A DNA stretch of 64,000 nt from contig OY986438.1 in NCBI GenBank assembly GCA_963920525.1, positions 73,613,136 to 73,677,135 on the forward strand. Reading direction: 5' to 3'. This DNA is from Dichetophora obliterata. Taxonomy: Eukaryota; Arthropoda; Insecta; Diptera; Sciomyzidae. The position numbers were made by a program, and so were the translations under genes. Shown here in pieces: positions 23,412 through 33,302 of this stretch (positions are counted from its first letter, which is position 1; each line of letters opens with the position of its first letter). Under the pieces are notes generated by a model. That model was not told the DNA's origin, ran no database searches, and was given only the letters and a program-made list of their open reading frames with translations.

Positions 23412-26400
23412 GGTTAGGTTAGGTTAAAGTGGCTGCCTCAAATTGAGACGCACTTAGGCCAATAAGGCCCATTGTGGTACCACAGGGGTTGATCTCCCTT
23501 CTCTATTCAAACCAGCTTGAGCTGTTCACAAAGCTTAGGATTCGGTATATCGATATTTCCGAGAGTTCTTCGAGGTCTCTGAAAAACCAGTTGTTTAGGT
23601 GAAGAAAACGTTTTTGAGCCAGCGCTGGGCAGGTGCAGAGAAGGTGTTCTGTAGATTCCACCTCCTCCTCATCTCTACAGCTTCTGCAGAAGTCGTTGTG
23701 GGGTATGTTTAATCTTTGAGCGTGCCTGCCAATAAGGCAGTGCCCTGTCAGGATCCCTATCATGGTGCCAATGTGATCTCTACTAAGAGATATGAGTTCT
23801 TTTGAACGCTTCAGATTGAGTTTGGGCCAGATTTGCCGTGTTATATTACAAGTGTTACCTGCTGACCATCTTTTGTTGGTGTTGATACAGGATAACTCAT
23901 GTGTAAGGAGTTTACATGTGGTGAGAGGAATACCAAGGTTTGTCTTGTCTGAAGATAGTTGTTTGGTAGTACCTGTGCGAGCGAGTTCATCTGCTCTGCA
24001 GTTACCTAGAAAATCCCTATGTCCAGGAATCCAGCATAGGATAATTTTGAGCTGCTCTGCCATCTCGTTTAGAGATCTGCGGCAGTTGAAAACTGTTTCA
24101 GATGTTATTTCAACAGTTCCTAGGGCTTTCAGAGCGGCTTGACTGTCAGAAAGTATGCATATATCCATGGAAGATATATAATTTTTCTGAAGCCAAGTTA
24201 ACGCTTCATGTATAGCAGCGATTTCAGCTTGAAATACACTGCAATGGTCAGGGAGCCTGAAGGCTATATTGATGCTTAATGTTTCTGAGTAGACTCCTCC
24301 ACCTACTTTGCCATCTAGTTTTGATCCATCCGTAAAGATCTCAATGACATTGTGAGGTGAACGGTTTTCTTGTTCCCACTCTTCTCGAGAGGGAATGGAT
24401 ACATCGAACTTCCTCTCAAAGAGTAGTTTTTGTGTGATGTAGTCAATGGACCTAGGTAAAGGAGGGAGAAATTTTCTGATACAAGAATGTCCTAGTGTAC
24501 CTTCTTTCCACTGGGAGGTGGCTACTAGGCGAATGGCTGTATTAGCGGCCATCTGTTTAGCTAGGATATCAAGTGGTGTAAGATGGAGCATTGTGTCTAA
24601 TGCGTCTGTCGGAGTGGTTCTTAGGGCTCCGCTAATGCACAGTTCAGCTGATCTTTGAACTTTACGGAGAAGGTTATGGTGAGTCTGTTTTTCGAGTGCA
24701 TGCCACCAGACAATAGCACCATATAGCAATATTGGCCTTACAACTGCTGTATAAAGCCAGTGAGTAACACTTGGCTGTAAACCCCATTTGCTACCCACCG
24801 CCTTTTTGCAAGAGTATAGGGCAATGTTCGCTTTTTTGGCTCTTTCGAGCAGATTGGGCTTCCAGTTTAGTTTCCTATCTAGTATAAGGCCCAGGTATTT
24901 TGCTTGATCTGAGAAGATAAGACTTGTATTTCCCAGTTTTGGAGGGCTAATTTGAGGTACATTGTGTTTTCTTGTGAAAACTACTAACTCAGTCTTATTA
25001 GGATTAACGCTGAGCCCACAGCTGATAGTCCAGTTGACAAGAGTGTTTAGGCAGTTTTGCATAATGTCTCGGAGAGTAGATATATATTTTCCAGAGGTAA
25101 CAATAGCAACGTCATCGGCATAAGCTATCACCCTGCACCCCTCTAGTTCTAGTTTGCCTAGCAGTTCATTCACTGCTAAATTCCAGAGTAGAGGCGAAAG
25201 AACCCCTCCCTGAGGGGTTCCTCTTGGTACAGATCTTAGCGTGGATGCCGCTCCAAATTTTGCACTTATAATCCTGCCAACTAGCATTTGGTTTATGAGT
25301 GCTATCAGCGCGGCATCCACCCCAAGCTCCGTCAGCGCACTGATGATGGCCCCTGCCTCGACGTTATTAAAGGCTCCTTCTATATCAATAAAAGCTATCA
25401 TTGTATATTCCTTCAGATAGAGGGATTTTTCAATGATGGAGATTATGGAGTGGAGAGCTGTTTCCACTGATTTGCCTTTGGTGTAAGCATGTTGAGCTAG
25501 AGATAATGGCTTCTTATCTATCATGGATCTCAAGTGAATATCAATTAATCTCTCGAGGATTTTTAGAAGAAAAGATGAGAGACTAATTGGTCGAAGGTCT
25601 TTTGGGTTTACGTGTGAGCTTTTTCCTGCCTTAGGTATAAAGATAACCTTCACATTACGCCATCGCTGGGGAATGTGGTTCAGGTCAAGGCAGCTTTGGT
25701 AGATCAGCAAAAGCCGCTCCTTAATGATGTCATACGACTTTTGGATTTCAATGGGGGCTATACCATCTGGTCCTGGTGACTTAAATGGTTTGAAGCTACT
25801 GATTGCCCATTCGAGCTTTGTTTGCGAGAGTATTTCTAGAGATCTGTTTACAGGTGGTAACTGATATACCTGGATTGGATCGTTGTATATCTCTGAACAT
25901 CCCGGAAAGTGGGTTTCTACTAAAACGTTCAGAGATTCTTCACTGCTTGTGGTCCAAGTACCATCTTCTTTTTTCATGAAGCTTGGATTGGAGGGAGCCT
26001 TAGCTAGAATTTTCCTGAGCCTTGACGCCTCAGAGGTCTGTGATATATTTTCACAGAAGGTCCTCCAGGACTGTCTTTGTGCTTTTCGTATTTCATTTTT
26101 ATATTCCTTGAGGGCTATTTTATAATATGACCACGTATCTGTAGATCTTGTGGTCTTTGCCCTGTTGAAAAGTTTTCTGGTCTTTTTCCGGAGCTCTTCT
26201 AGTCCCTTATTCCACCAAGGAGGCTTTTGCTTCCCCCTCAATGTTTTTAGCGGACAAGCAGTATCTAGAGCTTTATTTAGCGATTTAGTGAGACTATTAA
26301 CTAAGTTGTCTAAAGATTGTTTATTGGAAGGACGATTAGTTGGTCCAATTGAGAGATCTGTATTTAAGGAATTTATATAAAGATCCCAATTGGTTTGTTT

Positions 26401-28856
26401 AAGATTGCGAAATTCGCATGATCTCGAGTCAAAGTTATCAACATCAAAGAGGATATATCTATGGTCTGAGAAGGAGTGTTCATTAGAAACTCTCCAGTTT
26501 TTTACCCTATTAGATATATGGACAGAGGCAAGGGTAATATCCAGAACCTCCTGTCTATTACTTATAATGAAGGTGGGTTCATTACCTATATTGCATATAT
26601 TAAGATTAGTTGTGAGGATGAAGTCAAATAGAAACTCACCCCGTTTGTTGGTGTCTGAGCTACCCCAGATCACATGATGAGCATTTGCATCGCACCCGAT
26701 AATAAGGCTCTTTGCTTTTGATGCTGCTTTGGAGACTAAATTTTTAAGGTTGTCTTCTGGGAGGACTTCGTGGTCGTGCGCGAGGTAAGCTGAGACGAGC
26801 CACAAGCTGTTCTGGCCCATCTCGACGCTTATAGCCACGGTGTCTTTGTTACTGAAATTAGAGAGAGTAAATACACTCAGGTTTTTCTTAATTAAAATAC
26901 ACGCTCTTGGATTACCTTGTGATTTAGTATACACAAGCGTGTATGCTGGAGTCCTGAGTCCGCATACCAGGCCACAGACTACCCATGGCTCCTGGATCAG
27001 GACGATGTCATCTCCATCTTGGCTGAGACGGATTATCAGGCTGGCGGACGCAGCCTTGGAGTGGTGTAGGTAACTACCTTCAGCATTTGAGCTTCTAGTA
27101 GCTAAATCAACCTCCACCACAGTTGTGTCAGAGTCCTCGTCTGATTTAAGAAGGCTATCCTCCAATGAGGATAGCCGAAATGTGCGTGCCAGTTCCATCA
27201 CGGAGCTTACGCCCTCCGGTTCTAGCACAGGGGGGCAGGTTTGAGAAGATGGTGCGTTTTTAATTACTTTGGAAGCCTGCTCTTCCTCCAATAACGCCTC
27301 ATCTTTTTTGTAGACCCTCAGTTCTATGGATGAGAAACCATAGTCTACCACGAAACCTTTGGATGACAAGAGAGCCAGGGACTCCTGGTTGATAACAAAT
27401 GTTACCGACCTAAAGTCCCCCTTCGGCTCATCAACCCGTGTCACCTTCCAGTTTGCTGTTGGTAGGCCATGATTTCCCAACCTTATTGTCTCAAGGATTA
27501 TTTGAGGGTCAGAGTGTTCGGCTGGGACCCGGGAACGCGCCCTTGGTCTGTTTGGGATCAGATCCCTATCAATGACCGCGAGATTCGCGCCCGGCCATAC
27601 CTCACCAATCCTTGAGATTGCGATCTTATATAGATCTAGAGACCTTTGGTCAGCACATGCGATCAGCTTCACATGGCCTTGATGCCATCCACTGTCGCGA
27701 CACAAAGGGCCTCTGCCGGGAAACTCCTTCATAATCGGAATGAAGATAGTGGCCAGTTTTCCCACTACCTTCCTCCATTTTTCAGGCGAGATGCTGCCGT
27801 CTGGGTCGCTTCTGTCAATCACCGCAATGGTAATTTGTCCAGCCGCGATTTCGCTGAAGAGTTTTGGAGTGGTTTTGTTACCACAAATTTTCTTGGCGCC
27901 CGGCATAGGGACCTCCTCTAGAGATCGCTGACGCTTAGTAGGCACCGGTTTGGGTTGTTGAGAAGCTTGTGGCTCCTCCAAAGTGCCTACCGCCCACTTC
28001 CAGGACTTCCACTGAGCCTCGGTACGCTGGTTCTCGGGAATTTTCGCAATGCGATCCCTTACCCTTAGCGCTGATTTCCGAGAATCACGGCCTGTCCTTT
28101 TGGTGGATGGCGTCTTTGTAGCCGGGCCCTTGTTGCTACTTCCACATGTGCCTGGTTTGGTAACCACTGCACTAGCGTCCGCAGCAGAAGCATTTAGAGA
28201 CTGCGCGTCTGCAGGCTGTTGGCCATAAGGAGCGTTTAAAGACCGCGTGTCTGGTGTAGCTGTAGGCTCCACTTGGTTGGCATTTAAAGATTGCCCATCT
28301 GTCTGTTTTTTATTATTATTATTATTCATCTTGGTCGTGCGACCACCCCCTCCCCACCAAGATGAAGAGAGTTAAACCGACAGGCTCCGAGACCACTCCT
28401 CGAACGGGATCGGGTCTGCATTCAGGGAATGAAAGATCCCCGTGTGCAGCCCCGATCCAACCCGAGATTTGGCTCAGAGTCTGTCAGTAGAGTGATCAAA
28501 AAATAGAGAGGGGAAAAAGATGTCGACCGCGCCCTAACCCCAATGCCGCGGTAAGGCCACAGTTACACTCAGAGGCGGCCAGGTATCAGAGAGGCTCCGT
28601 TAAAGACTGGACTTTATTACATGGGCTTCCAGCCTAGCAAATCCTCAGCACGGGTCGCATTACACCTTGATTCAGCCCACACCCCTACCGATGGGGAGGA
28701 TTCTTACCATGCCATACGAGACTATTGAAGAGTCAGAATACGGTAGGAAGAACCCCCCCCCCCTCTGCTAACCGCCGTCTTATGATTAAGAACACTGTAG
28801 CGGTTATTACCAGCCGGCACCCACATGGAGGGTTAGGTAGAGGATTTTTGCCAGCC
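23412..28856 (-). mobile_element. Apparently intact LOA-clade non-LTR retrotransposon
   Basis: It is flanked by a perfect 12-bp direct repeat TAATTAATATTA (23400-23411 and 28857-28868), so both ends are defined and the element is 5445 bp. The 5' end (minus strand) starts GGCTGGCAAAAATCC. The 3' end is three tandem copies of a TAACC pentamer, seen on the plus strand as ggttaggttaggttaaag. A single long ORF (23503-28329) carries all domains. A perfect target duplication and an open frame imply a young insertion. Confidence 0.9.
23503..28329 (-). CDS. LOA-type polyprotein: DUF4780-like, endonuclease, RT, RNase H
   Basis: A 1608-residue polyprotein for target-primed reverse transcription. Residues 1-150 are Asn/Ser/Thr/Pro-rich. 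About 155-345 resemble the DUF4780 region of insect LOA-type elements and have no CCHC knuckle. About 430-630 are the AP endonuclease (GCDANAHHVIWGSSDTN near 545, FSDHRYI). RT spans about 840-1110 (SPGPDGIAP, LRPISLSSFLLKILERLID, FIDIEGAFNNV, GTPQGGVLSPLLWN) with the catalytic YADD at 1070-1073 (25111-25122). RNase H follows from about 1331 (FTDGS, QAEIAAIHEAL, LSDSQAALKAL, IPGHRDFLGNCRADELA), and the end carries CRSCRDEEEVESTEHLLCTC. All catalytic motifs are present. Related elements often use two ORFs; here the regions are fused in one frame. The start is the first ATG after a 527-bp leader. Confidence 0.9.
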   Translation of the reverse strand: MNNNNNKKQTDGQSLNANQVEPTATPDTRSLNAPYGQQPADAQSLNASAADASAVVTKPGTCGSSNKGPATKTPSTKRTGRDSRKSALRVRDRIAKIPENQRTEAQWKSWKWAVGTLEEPQASQQPKPVPTKRQRSLEEVPMPGAKKICGNKTTPKLFSEIAAGQITIAVIDRSDPDGSISPEKWRKVVGKLATIFIPIMKEFPGRGPLCRDSGWHQGHVKLIACADQRSLDLYKIAISRIGEVWPGANLAVIDRDLIPNRPRARSRVPAEHSDPQIILETIRLGNHGLPTANWKVTRVDEPKGDFRSVTFVINQESLALLSSKGFVVDYGFSSIELRVYKKDEALLEEEQASKVIKNAPSSQTCPPVLEPEGVSSVMELARTFRLSSLEDSLLKSDEDSDTTVVEVDLATRSSNAEGSYLHHSKAASASLIIRLSQDGDDIVLIQEPWVVCGLVCGLRTPAYTLVYTKSQGNPRACILIKKNLSVFTLSNFSNKDTVAISVEMGQNSLWLVSAYLAHDHEVLPEDNLKNLVSKAASKAKSLIIGCDANAHHVIWGSSDTNKRGEFLFDFILTTNLNICNIGNEPTFIISNRQEVLDITLASVHISNRVKNWRVSNEHSFSDHRYILFDVDNFDSRSCEFRNLKQTNWDLYINSLNTDLSIGPTNRPSNKQSLDNLVNSLTKSLNKALDTACPLKTLRGKQKPPWWNKGLEELRKKTRKLFNRAKTTRSTDTWSYYKIALKEYKNEIRKAQRQSWRTFCENISQTSEASRLRKILAKAPSNPSFMKKEDGTWTTSSEESLNVLVETHFPGCSEIYNDPIQVYQLPPVNRSLEILSQTKLEWAISSFKPFKSPGPDGIAPIEIQKSYDIIKERLLLIYQSCLDLNHIPQRWRNVKVIFIPKAGKSSHVNPKDLRPISLSSFLLKILERLIDIHLRSMIDKKPLSLAQHAYTKGKSVETALHSIISIIEKSLYLKEYTMIAFIDIEGAFNNVEAGAIISALTELGVDAALIALINQMLVGRIISAKFGAASTLRSVPRGTPQGGVLSPLLWNLAVNELLGKLELEGCRVIAYADDVAIVTSGKYISTLRDIMQNCLNTLVNWTISCGLSVNPNKTELVVFTRKHNVPQISPPKLGNTSLIFSDQAKYLGLILDRKLNWKPNLLERAKKANIALYSCKKAVGSKWGLQPSVTHWLYTAVVRPILLYGAIVWWHALEKQTHHNLLRKVQRSAELCISGALRTTPTDALDTMLHLTPLDILAKQMAANTAIRLVATSQWKEGTLGHSCIRKFLPPLPRSIDYITQKLLFERKFDVSIPSREEWEQENRSPHNVIEIFTDGSKLDGKVGGGVYSETLSINIAFRLPDHCSVFQAEIAAIHEALTWLQKNYISSMDICILSDSQAALKALGTVEITSETVFNCRRSLNEMAEQLKIILCWIPGHRDFLGNCRADELARTGTTKQLSSDKTNLGIPLTTCKLLTHELSCINTNKRWSAGNTCNITRQIWPKLNLKRSKELISLSRDHIGTMIGILTGHCLIGRHAQRLNIPHNDFCRSCRDEEEVESTEHLLCTCPALAQKRFLHLNNWFFRDLEELSEISIYRILSFVNSSSWFE

Positions 28857-28868
28857 TAATTAATATTA

Positions 28869-29703
28869 AATAAGTATAATAATAAAGTTAAATCCACACC
28901 CCCTTTTACCGCTATTCTATATTTCGGACGGTTTCAGTTCGGACGGTAAAATTTAGTAATTTAGTTTGTATGATTATTGTCTGAAACGGTATAAACGCCC
29001 TCTTTTACAGCCCAAAAATCAATAAAAACACTTTATATAAGACGATTTTGGTCGTATAAGACTCAAATTTGGTAATTTAGTTTGTATGGTTACATTTGGG
29101 AGCAGTACTAAAAATGGGCATGGGTGCTCTATAAAAACGCCAACTATTTTATACATCATTAAAATTGACAACTGGGCTGATTGAACTGAAATTTTGGCGG
29201 TCGATTTGTGTCGCCAACGAGGAAAATTTTGCAAAACACCCTTTTACAGCCTACAAATCAATAAAAATGCTATATTTTAAACGGTTTTGGTCGTGTTAAA
29301 CTAAAAGTTGGTAAATTAGTGCCTATAGTTACTTTCGGAAACTTAACTAAAAATGGGCGTAGTCGCACAACAGTTATGCCAGTTCAGATATACAAAAAAT
29401 TGAAATTTTTTCCGGTTGGCATGAAAATTCTTATGTGGTAGTACACTGGTCTGTGACAGGACAAAGTTTTCCAATGGATTACTAGCAAAAGATAAGATGC
29501 TGCGAAGTTCACGTTAAAAATTACTCGTATATAGAAAAACTTTTTTACGCCCAATTAAGGGCCTAAATTTTTCGCGCATAAAATGACAAAAAATGATTTG
29601 GTGACAACCCTTTTCAGCTGTCACTCATCTGCATAAGCCAGGGAGATCAAACAAACATACAGCACTGCCCAAAACTATTCTACAAAGTACTCAATTGGAA
29701 GGT
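28869..29703. repeat. Diverged internal repeats of the interrupted DNA element
   Basis: Three imperfect units share cccttttacagcc, caatcaataaaaa, tttggtcgt and ttggtaaattagt landmarks (around 28900, 28996 and 29240). Similar sequence lies left of the LOA insertion at about 22975-23100, which supports one interrupted element. No coding region. Confidence 0.5.
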
Positions 29704-29718
29704 GTGTGAATACCCCTA

Positions 29719-30539
29719 ATAAGAATGAAATAAACACTGACGAAAGTTGGGCGCTCATCTTTCCTGTCAAACAGCAAGAGTTATTCCAAACAATTTACTT
29801 CAGTGCGAATAGTGCCAAAAATGCTGACAATGCATTTTCGGCACGAGTCAACCAACGAAGAGCTAATATAATTTAAATAATGATTTATTGTTGGAACTAG
29901 CATGCATACATTTTGGCTATGCATGTGACGTAATTTTCACAACGCGGAATATGTTTGTGCGCTTGTTCAGCTCAAGCTGACATTATTAAATAAGTATGTG
30001 CGTAGAAATTAAGAATGAATAATCATGTTTATTTTAAGAATGTCTGTATATTTTTAAAAATAATTAATTGAATATATGTTTAATAAACACTGTTTATAGA
30101 ACTAGAGTTAATTCTTAAGCCAGATACAATCTCAGCCAAGAATTCAGAAAATGCGAGGTTAGCATTTCCTAATTGAAATGTAGAATAAGAAATAATATAT
30201 GTAAAATTAAGAAGAAGAAGCGGTGCCAGATAGGTTATACATATCTGGTCCTCGCTAAAATAAAAAAGATTCGATAATTTGACGAAGATTGGAGTATACG
30301 AATGCTACTGGAAAGAATGCGTTTGATTTCTGGAAATATGCTGTTACCAAGACGTAAGTATAACTAACGACGAGTCAGAGCGGCATCACTGATATAGTCC
30401 AAATAAGCCGATTAAGGCTATCATTGTTTTTAAAGGAAAAAGAACCGAACACGCAACAGGCTTAATCGCTTGTTGCCCCATTTTTTGTAGGACCTATGCG
30501 TATCCTCACGGGAGGATACAACAATATTTGCAGTGATTA
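29719..30539. other. Non-coding stretch before gypsy copy B
   Basis: No protein is recognised. It may hold the continuation of the LTR that starts at 22620 (there is an aataaacactg polyadenylation-like site near 30080), but I cannot fix a boundary. A small hairpin gccagataggttatacatat followed by ctggtcc lies near 30226. Confidence 0.4.
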
Positions 30540-32900
30540 TCAAAACATTTTTCATGTGGAAGGTGAGATTTTAACGAAAAATAATTTCTATGAACAAAAG
30601 ATATCAACAGTTGATAAATCACCAGTATACATTAAAAACGTAACGAGACTATAGAATGCCACATGCCAATTTACAAGAACTAGAAAAACAAGTGAGTAAA
30701 CTGTTAGATGAAGGCATAATTGAACCTTTTCCGTTAGTCCTCATAATTCACCACTGTTAAAAGTTCCGAAGAAGAGCACAGGTGAGGAGAAGAAATGGAG
30801 GCTAGTAGTTGATTATAGATCTTTGAACAAAAAAGTTGTGGATGATAAATTCCCATTAACTAGGCTAGAAGATGTTCTTGACAAGTTAGGCAAAGCAAAA
30901 TATTTTTCAACTTTTCAACAAGTTAATTTCATCAAATTCCGTTACATCCAAAGTCGAGACCATTAACAGCTTTTTCAACAAATTCTGGGCATATAATTGA
31001 AACGTTTACCTTTTGTTTTAAAAATTAGAGAATGCTTTCACTATCACTTAGTAGTTTGCAATCTGAAGCATTTTTATATGTTGATGATATTATAGTTTTT
31101 GGTTCAAGTTTAAAGGAACATAATAAAAATTTGATAGAAGTTTTTAAAATATTACGTAAATATAATTTAAAATTTAATCCAGGTAAATGAAATTTTCTAA
31201 GACCAGAAGTTGTCTATCTTGGACACTTGATAACTGATCAAGGTATAACTACGGACTCTAGCAAATATGATGTAATAAAAAATTATCCAATACCTGCAAA
31301 CGCGGATGAAGTACGTAGATTTGTAGCTTTTTGTAATTATTACAGCAGGGAGAAAATGGTAATGATAGACAAATAGCATATGCAAGCAAATCACTTAACA
31401 AACATGACCTAAATAAAAGAGTAATTGAAAAAGAATTATTAGCAATTCTTTGGGGAATAAATCATTTTAGACCATATTTGTATGGTAGAAGATTAAAAGT
31501 GTATACAGACCATATGCCACTAGTTAGTTTATTTACTCATAAAGACCCATCTTCTAGATTAACTAGAATAAGGGTAGATTTAATGGATTATAATTTTGAA
31601 ATCATATTCAAACAAGGTAGTATGAATACGAACGCTGATGCGTTATCAAGGATAGAATTAAGTTCAGAAAAATTAAAAGAAATGGTACCGAAATGTAAAT
31701 GTGCTAACGAGAGCAATGAAGAATAAAGAAAGAAATGATACAATAAAAGAAATACCCAGTGAAGACAGATCGCCAGTGAAGACAGATCATCTTCATATAT
31801 GGGAGTGAACATCAATATATGATACAAGAGGAGTAAAAAAGTTAAAATTTGATTATATGAAAGAAATTAAGAAAGGCCAGAATTGTGAAATATATGAATT
31901 TAAAAATATGTTGCATACATACATACTTAGATACAATCATAAGACATTATCAGAGTTAAAATTGATTTTGAAAAAATTGTTATCTTATAAAGAGCATGAG
32001 CATTTAAATAAATTAGAGCTAGCGAATAATGATAAAATATTTGAAGAAATATATTTGCTACTATATATACTACTCCGTAACGAATACAAAATGAAGAAAT
32101 AAAAATTTAATAAATGAGTATCATGATTCAAAAACAGCAGGCCATTGCGGCATAATAAGATGCATAAGAAGGCTAAAGCAAAAATATGTATGGAAACGAA
32201 TGAACAAAATGGTTAGAGACTATATTAACCCTAATCCTACTGCGGCATTTTGCAACATATCCCACTGCGATATGAACTTGAGTCACACATGCAAAAAAAC
32301 TAAAAAATAGCGGTTGATGCCACGAAATTTATGTTACTATGAATTTGAAGAAAATTAATTCATTTGAGAATACAAATAGACTTCAATGCAAAAAAGTACG
32401 TATTTAATAATTAAAATCTTTTTAAAATCAAATGTGATCCAAAGTCACACCGTAGTAGGATTAGGGTTAACAAATGTAAAATATGTAATGAAGTAAAAAT
32501 AACTAGATATACGAATTGAACTAGTTCTTTCGTGAACTACCCAAGCCTAACTCTTATAATACTACACCTCATAGTACAACGAAATGCACACCATTTGAAT
32601 TAATACATGGTAAATTATGTGCTCTACCATGTGAAATAATCAATAACAAAGAAATTTTTTATGACTTAGAAAAATATATGAAATAATTTAAAATCAAGGT
32701 AAGCCACAACCTTATGTTAACCAAGGTAGGCGGTAAGGTATGCAACACACTCACTGAAACAACATCTACACAGAGCTATTTATGTGAAGGTACTATTAAA
32801 GAATTCAATTCCATTGATTTAATGATTAAAAAAAAATGTAAAAGTCGAAAACCTTCAATTAGGTTTATCAACACTACATTGTTAGATACGATTTTTTGAG
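30540..32900 (+). pseudogene. gypsy copy B: RT, RNase H, integrase relic
   Basis: A Ty3/gypsy pol relic related to copies A and C. RT is seen as KWRLVVDYRSLN (near 30797), FPLTRLEDVLDKLGKAKYFS and LYVDDIIVFGSS (near 31075). The connection reads VVYLGHLIT and RRFVAFCNYY (near 31330), followed by a deletion of about 200 bp. RNase H resumes at 31478-31726 (YTDHMPLVSLFTH, GSMNTNADALSRI). The integrase zinc region (about 32140-32500) is split by a 238-bp MITE between its HH and CC halves. The catalytic core is deleted near 32512-32560, and only the C-terminal YNTTPHSTTKCTPFELIHG-like end remains (32560-32690). Stops and frameshifts are frequent. Confidence 0.85.
32229..32466. mobile_element. 238-bp piggyBac-type MITE with TTAA target duplication
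   Basis: The insert begins CCCTAATCCTACTGCGG and ends CCGTAGTAGGATTAGGG, inverted repeats of 17 bp with one mismatch. It is flanked by TTAA at 32225-32228 and 32467-32470. TTAA duplication plus CCC ends are diagnostic of the piggyBac superfamily. No coding capacity. Removing it with one TTAA restores the frame of the gypsy integrase zinc-binding region. Its ends differ from the piggyBac-type end CCCTTAAATGCAT at 9735. Confidence 0.88.
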
Positions 32901-33209
32901 TGCTTGTTACATTTGGCTGACAAGCAACCAGTCAAAAAATGGCTGAAAAGAGAGGAAGCAGAGAAGCAGGTTGTATCAGCAAATAAGTCGAGAATTCGAA
33001 TAGAATTTAGAATAAAACTTGGTTTAGCTATTGATAAACCAAAGTCAGGGCACAGATAACTTATCATAAAGATGTACATCCTAGAACAAAAAAAGCGGCC
33101 GAAAAATTTTTCAAATTTTGCCTTCAATGCTAAAGCTCTTTCCTCTGAAGCTAAAGCTCTTGCCTCCAATGTCACTAACACAAGCACACGAGACACTTTC
33201 ATGTACACA

Positions 33210-33302
33210 CATATTGCCTGCAGTTGACTCAGTTGGCTGAGTCTTTAGTTTTCATTCTTGTTTTTTGGAATCTTAAGTAGTGAGTTCAAATCCTACCAGA
33301 GA
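33210..33302 (+). ncRNA. tRNA-like pol III promoter (possible SINE head)
   Basis: tgactcagttggctgag (33225-33241) fits an A box and forms a D-arm-like hairpin. gagttcaaatcc (33282-33293) fits a B box, 41 bp further on, as in tRNAs or tRNA-derived SINEs. The flanking acceptor stems do not pair and no clear anticodon arm is visible, so it is not a functional tRNA. Only one copy is seen here. Confidence 0.35.

Larger units (their letters stand above)
22754..29716. mobile_element. DNA element with 14-bp inverted ends, host of the LOA insertion
   Basis: AGGGGTATTCACAC at 22753-22766 is exactly inverted at 29704-29717, with TA flanking on both sides if the ends are taken as GGGG/CCCC. Without the LOA insertion the element is about 1.5 kb with no transposase, so it is non-autonomous. 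Its interior (22975-23160 and 28900-29350) contains diverged repeats of a unit with caatcaataaaaacgctata-like and ttggtaatttagtttgtatg motifs. The superfamily is unknown to me. Confidence 0.5.

Noticed and set aside
23412..23429. True telomeric TTAGG array
   Set aside because: Only three pentamers, bounded by a target duplication and continuous with the retrotransposon 3' end.
23792..27931. Many plus-strand frames of 60-116 codons opposite the LOA ORF
   Set aside because: They are antisense shadows of a 1608-codon gene with full domain content.
22620..30200. A complete LTR retrotransposon running from the LTR start at 22620 to gypsy copy B
   Set aside because: The polypurine tract upstream makes the LTR at 22620 a 3' LTR of an element to its left, and no matching second LTR is present.
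33210..33302. Functional tRNA gene
   Set aside because: A and B boxes exist but acceptor and anticodon stems do not pair and no anticodon loop is convincing.
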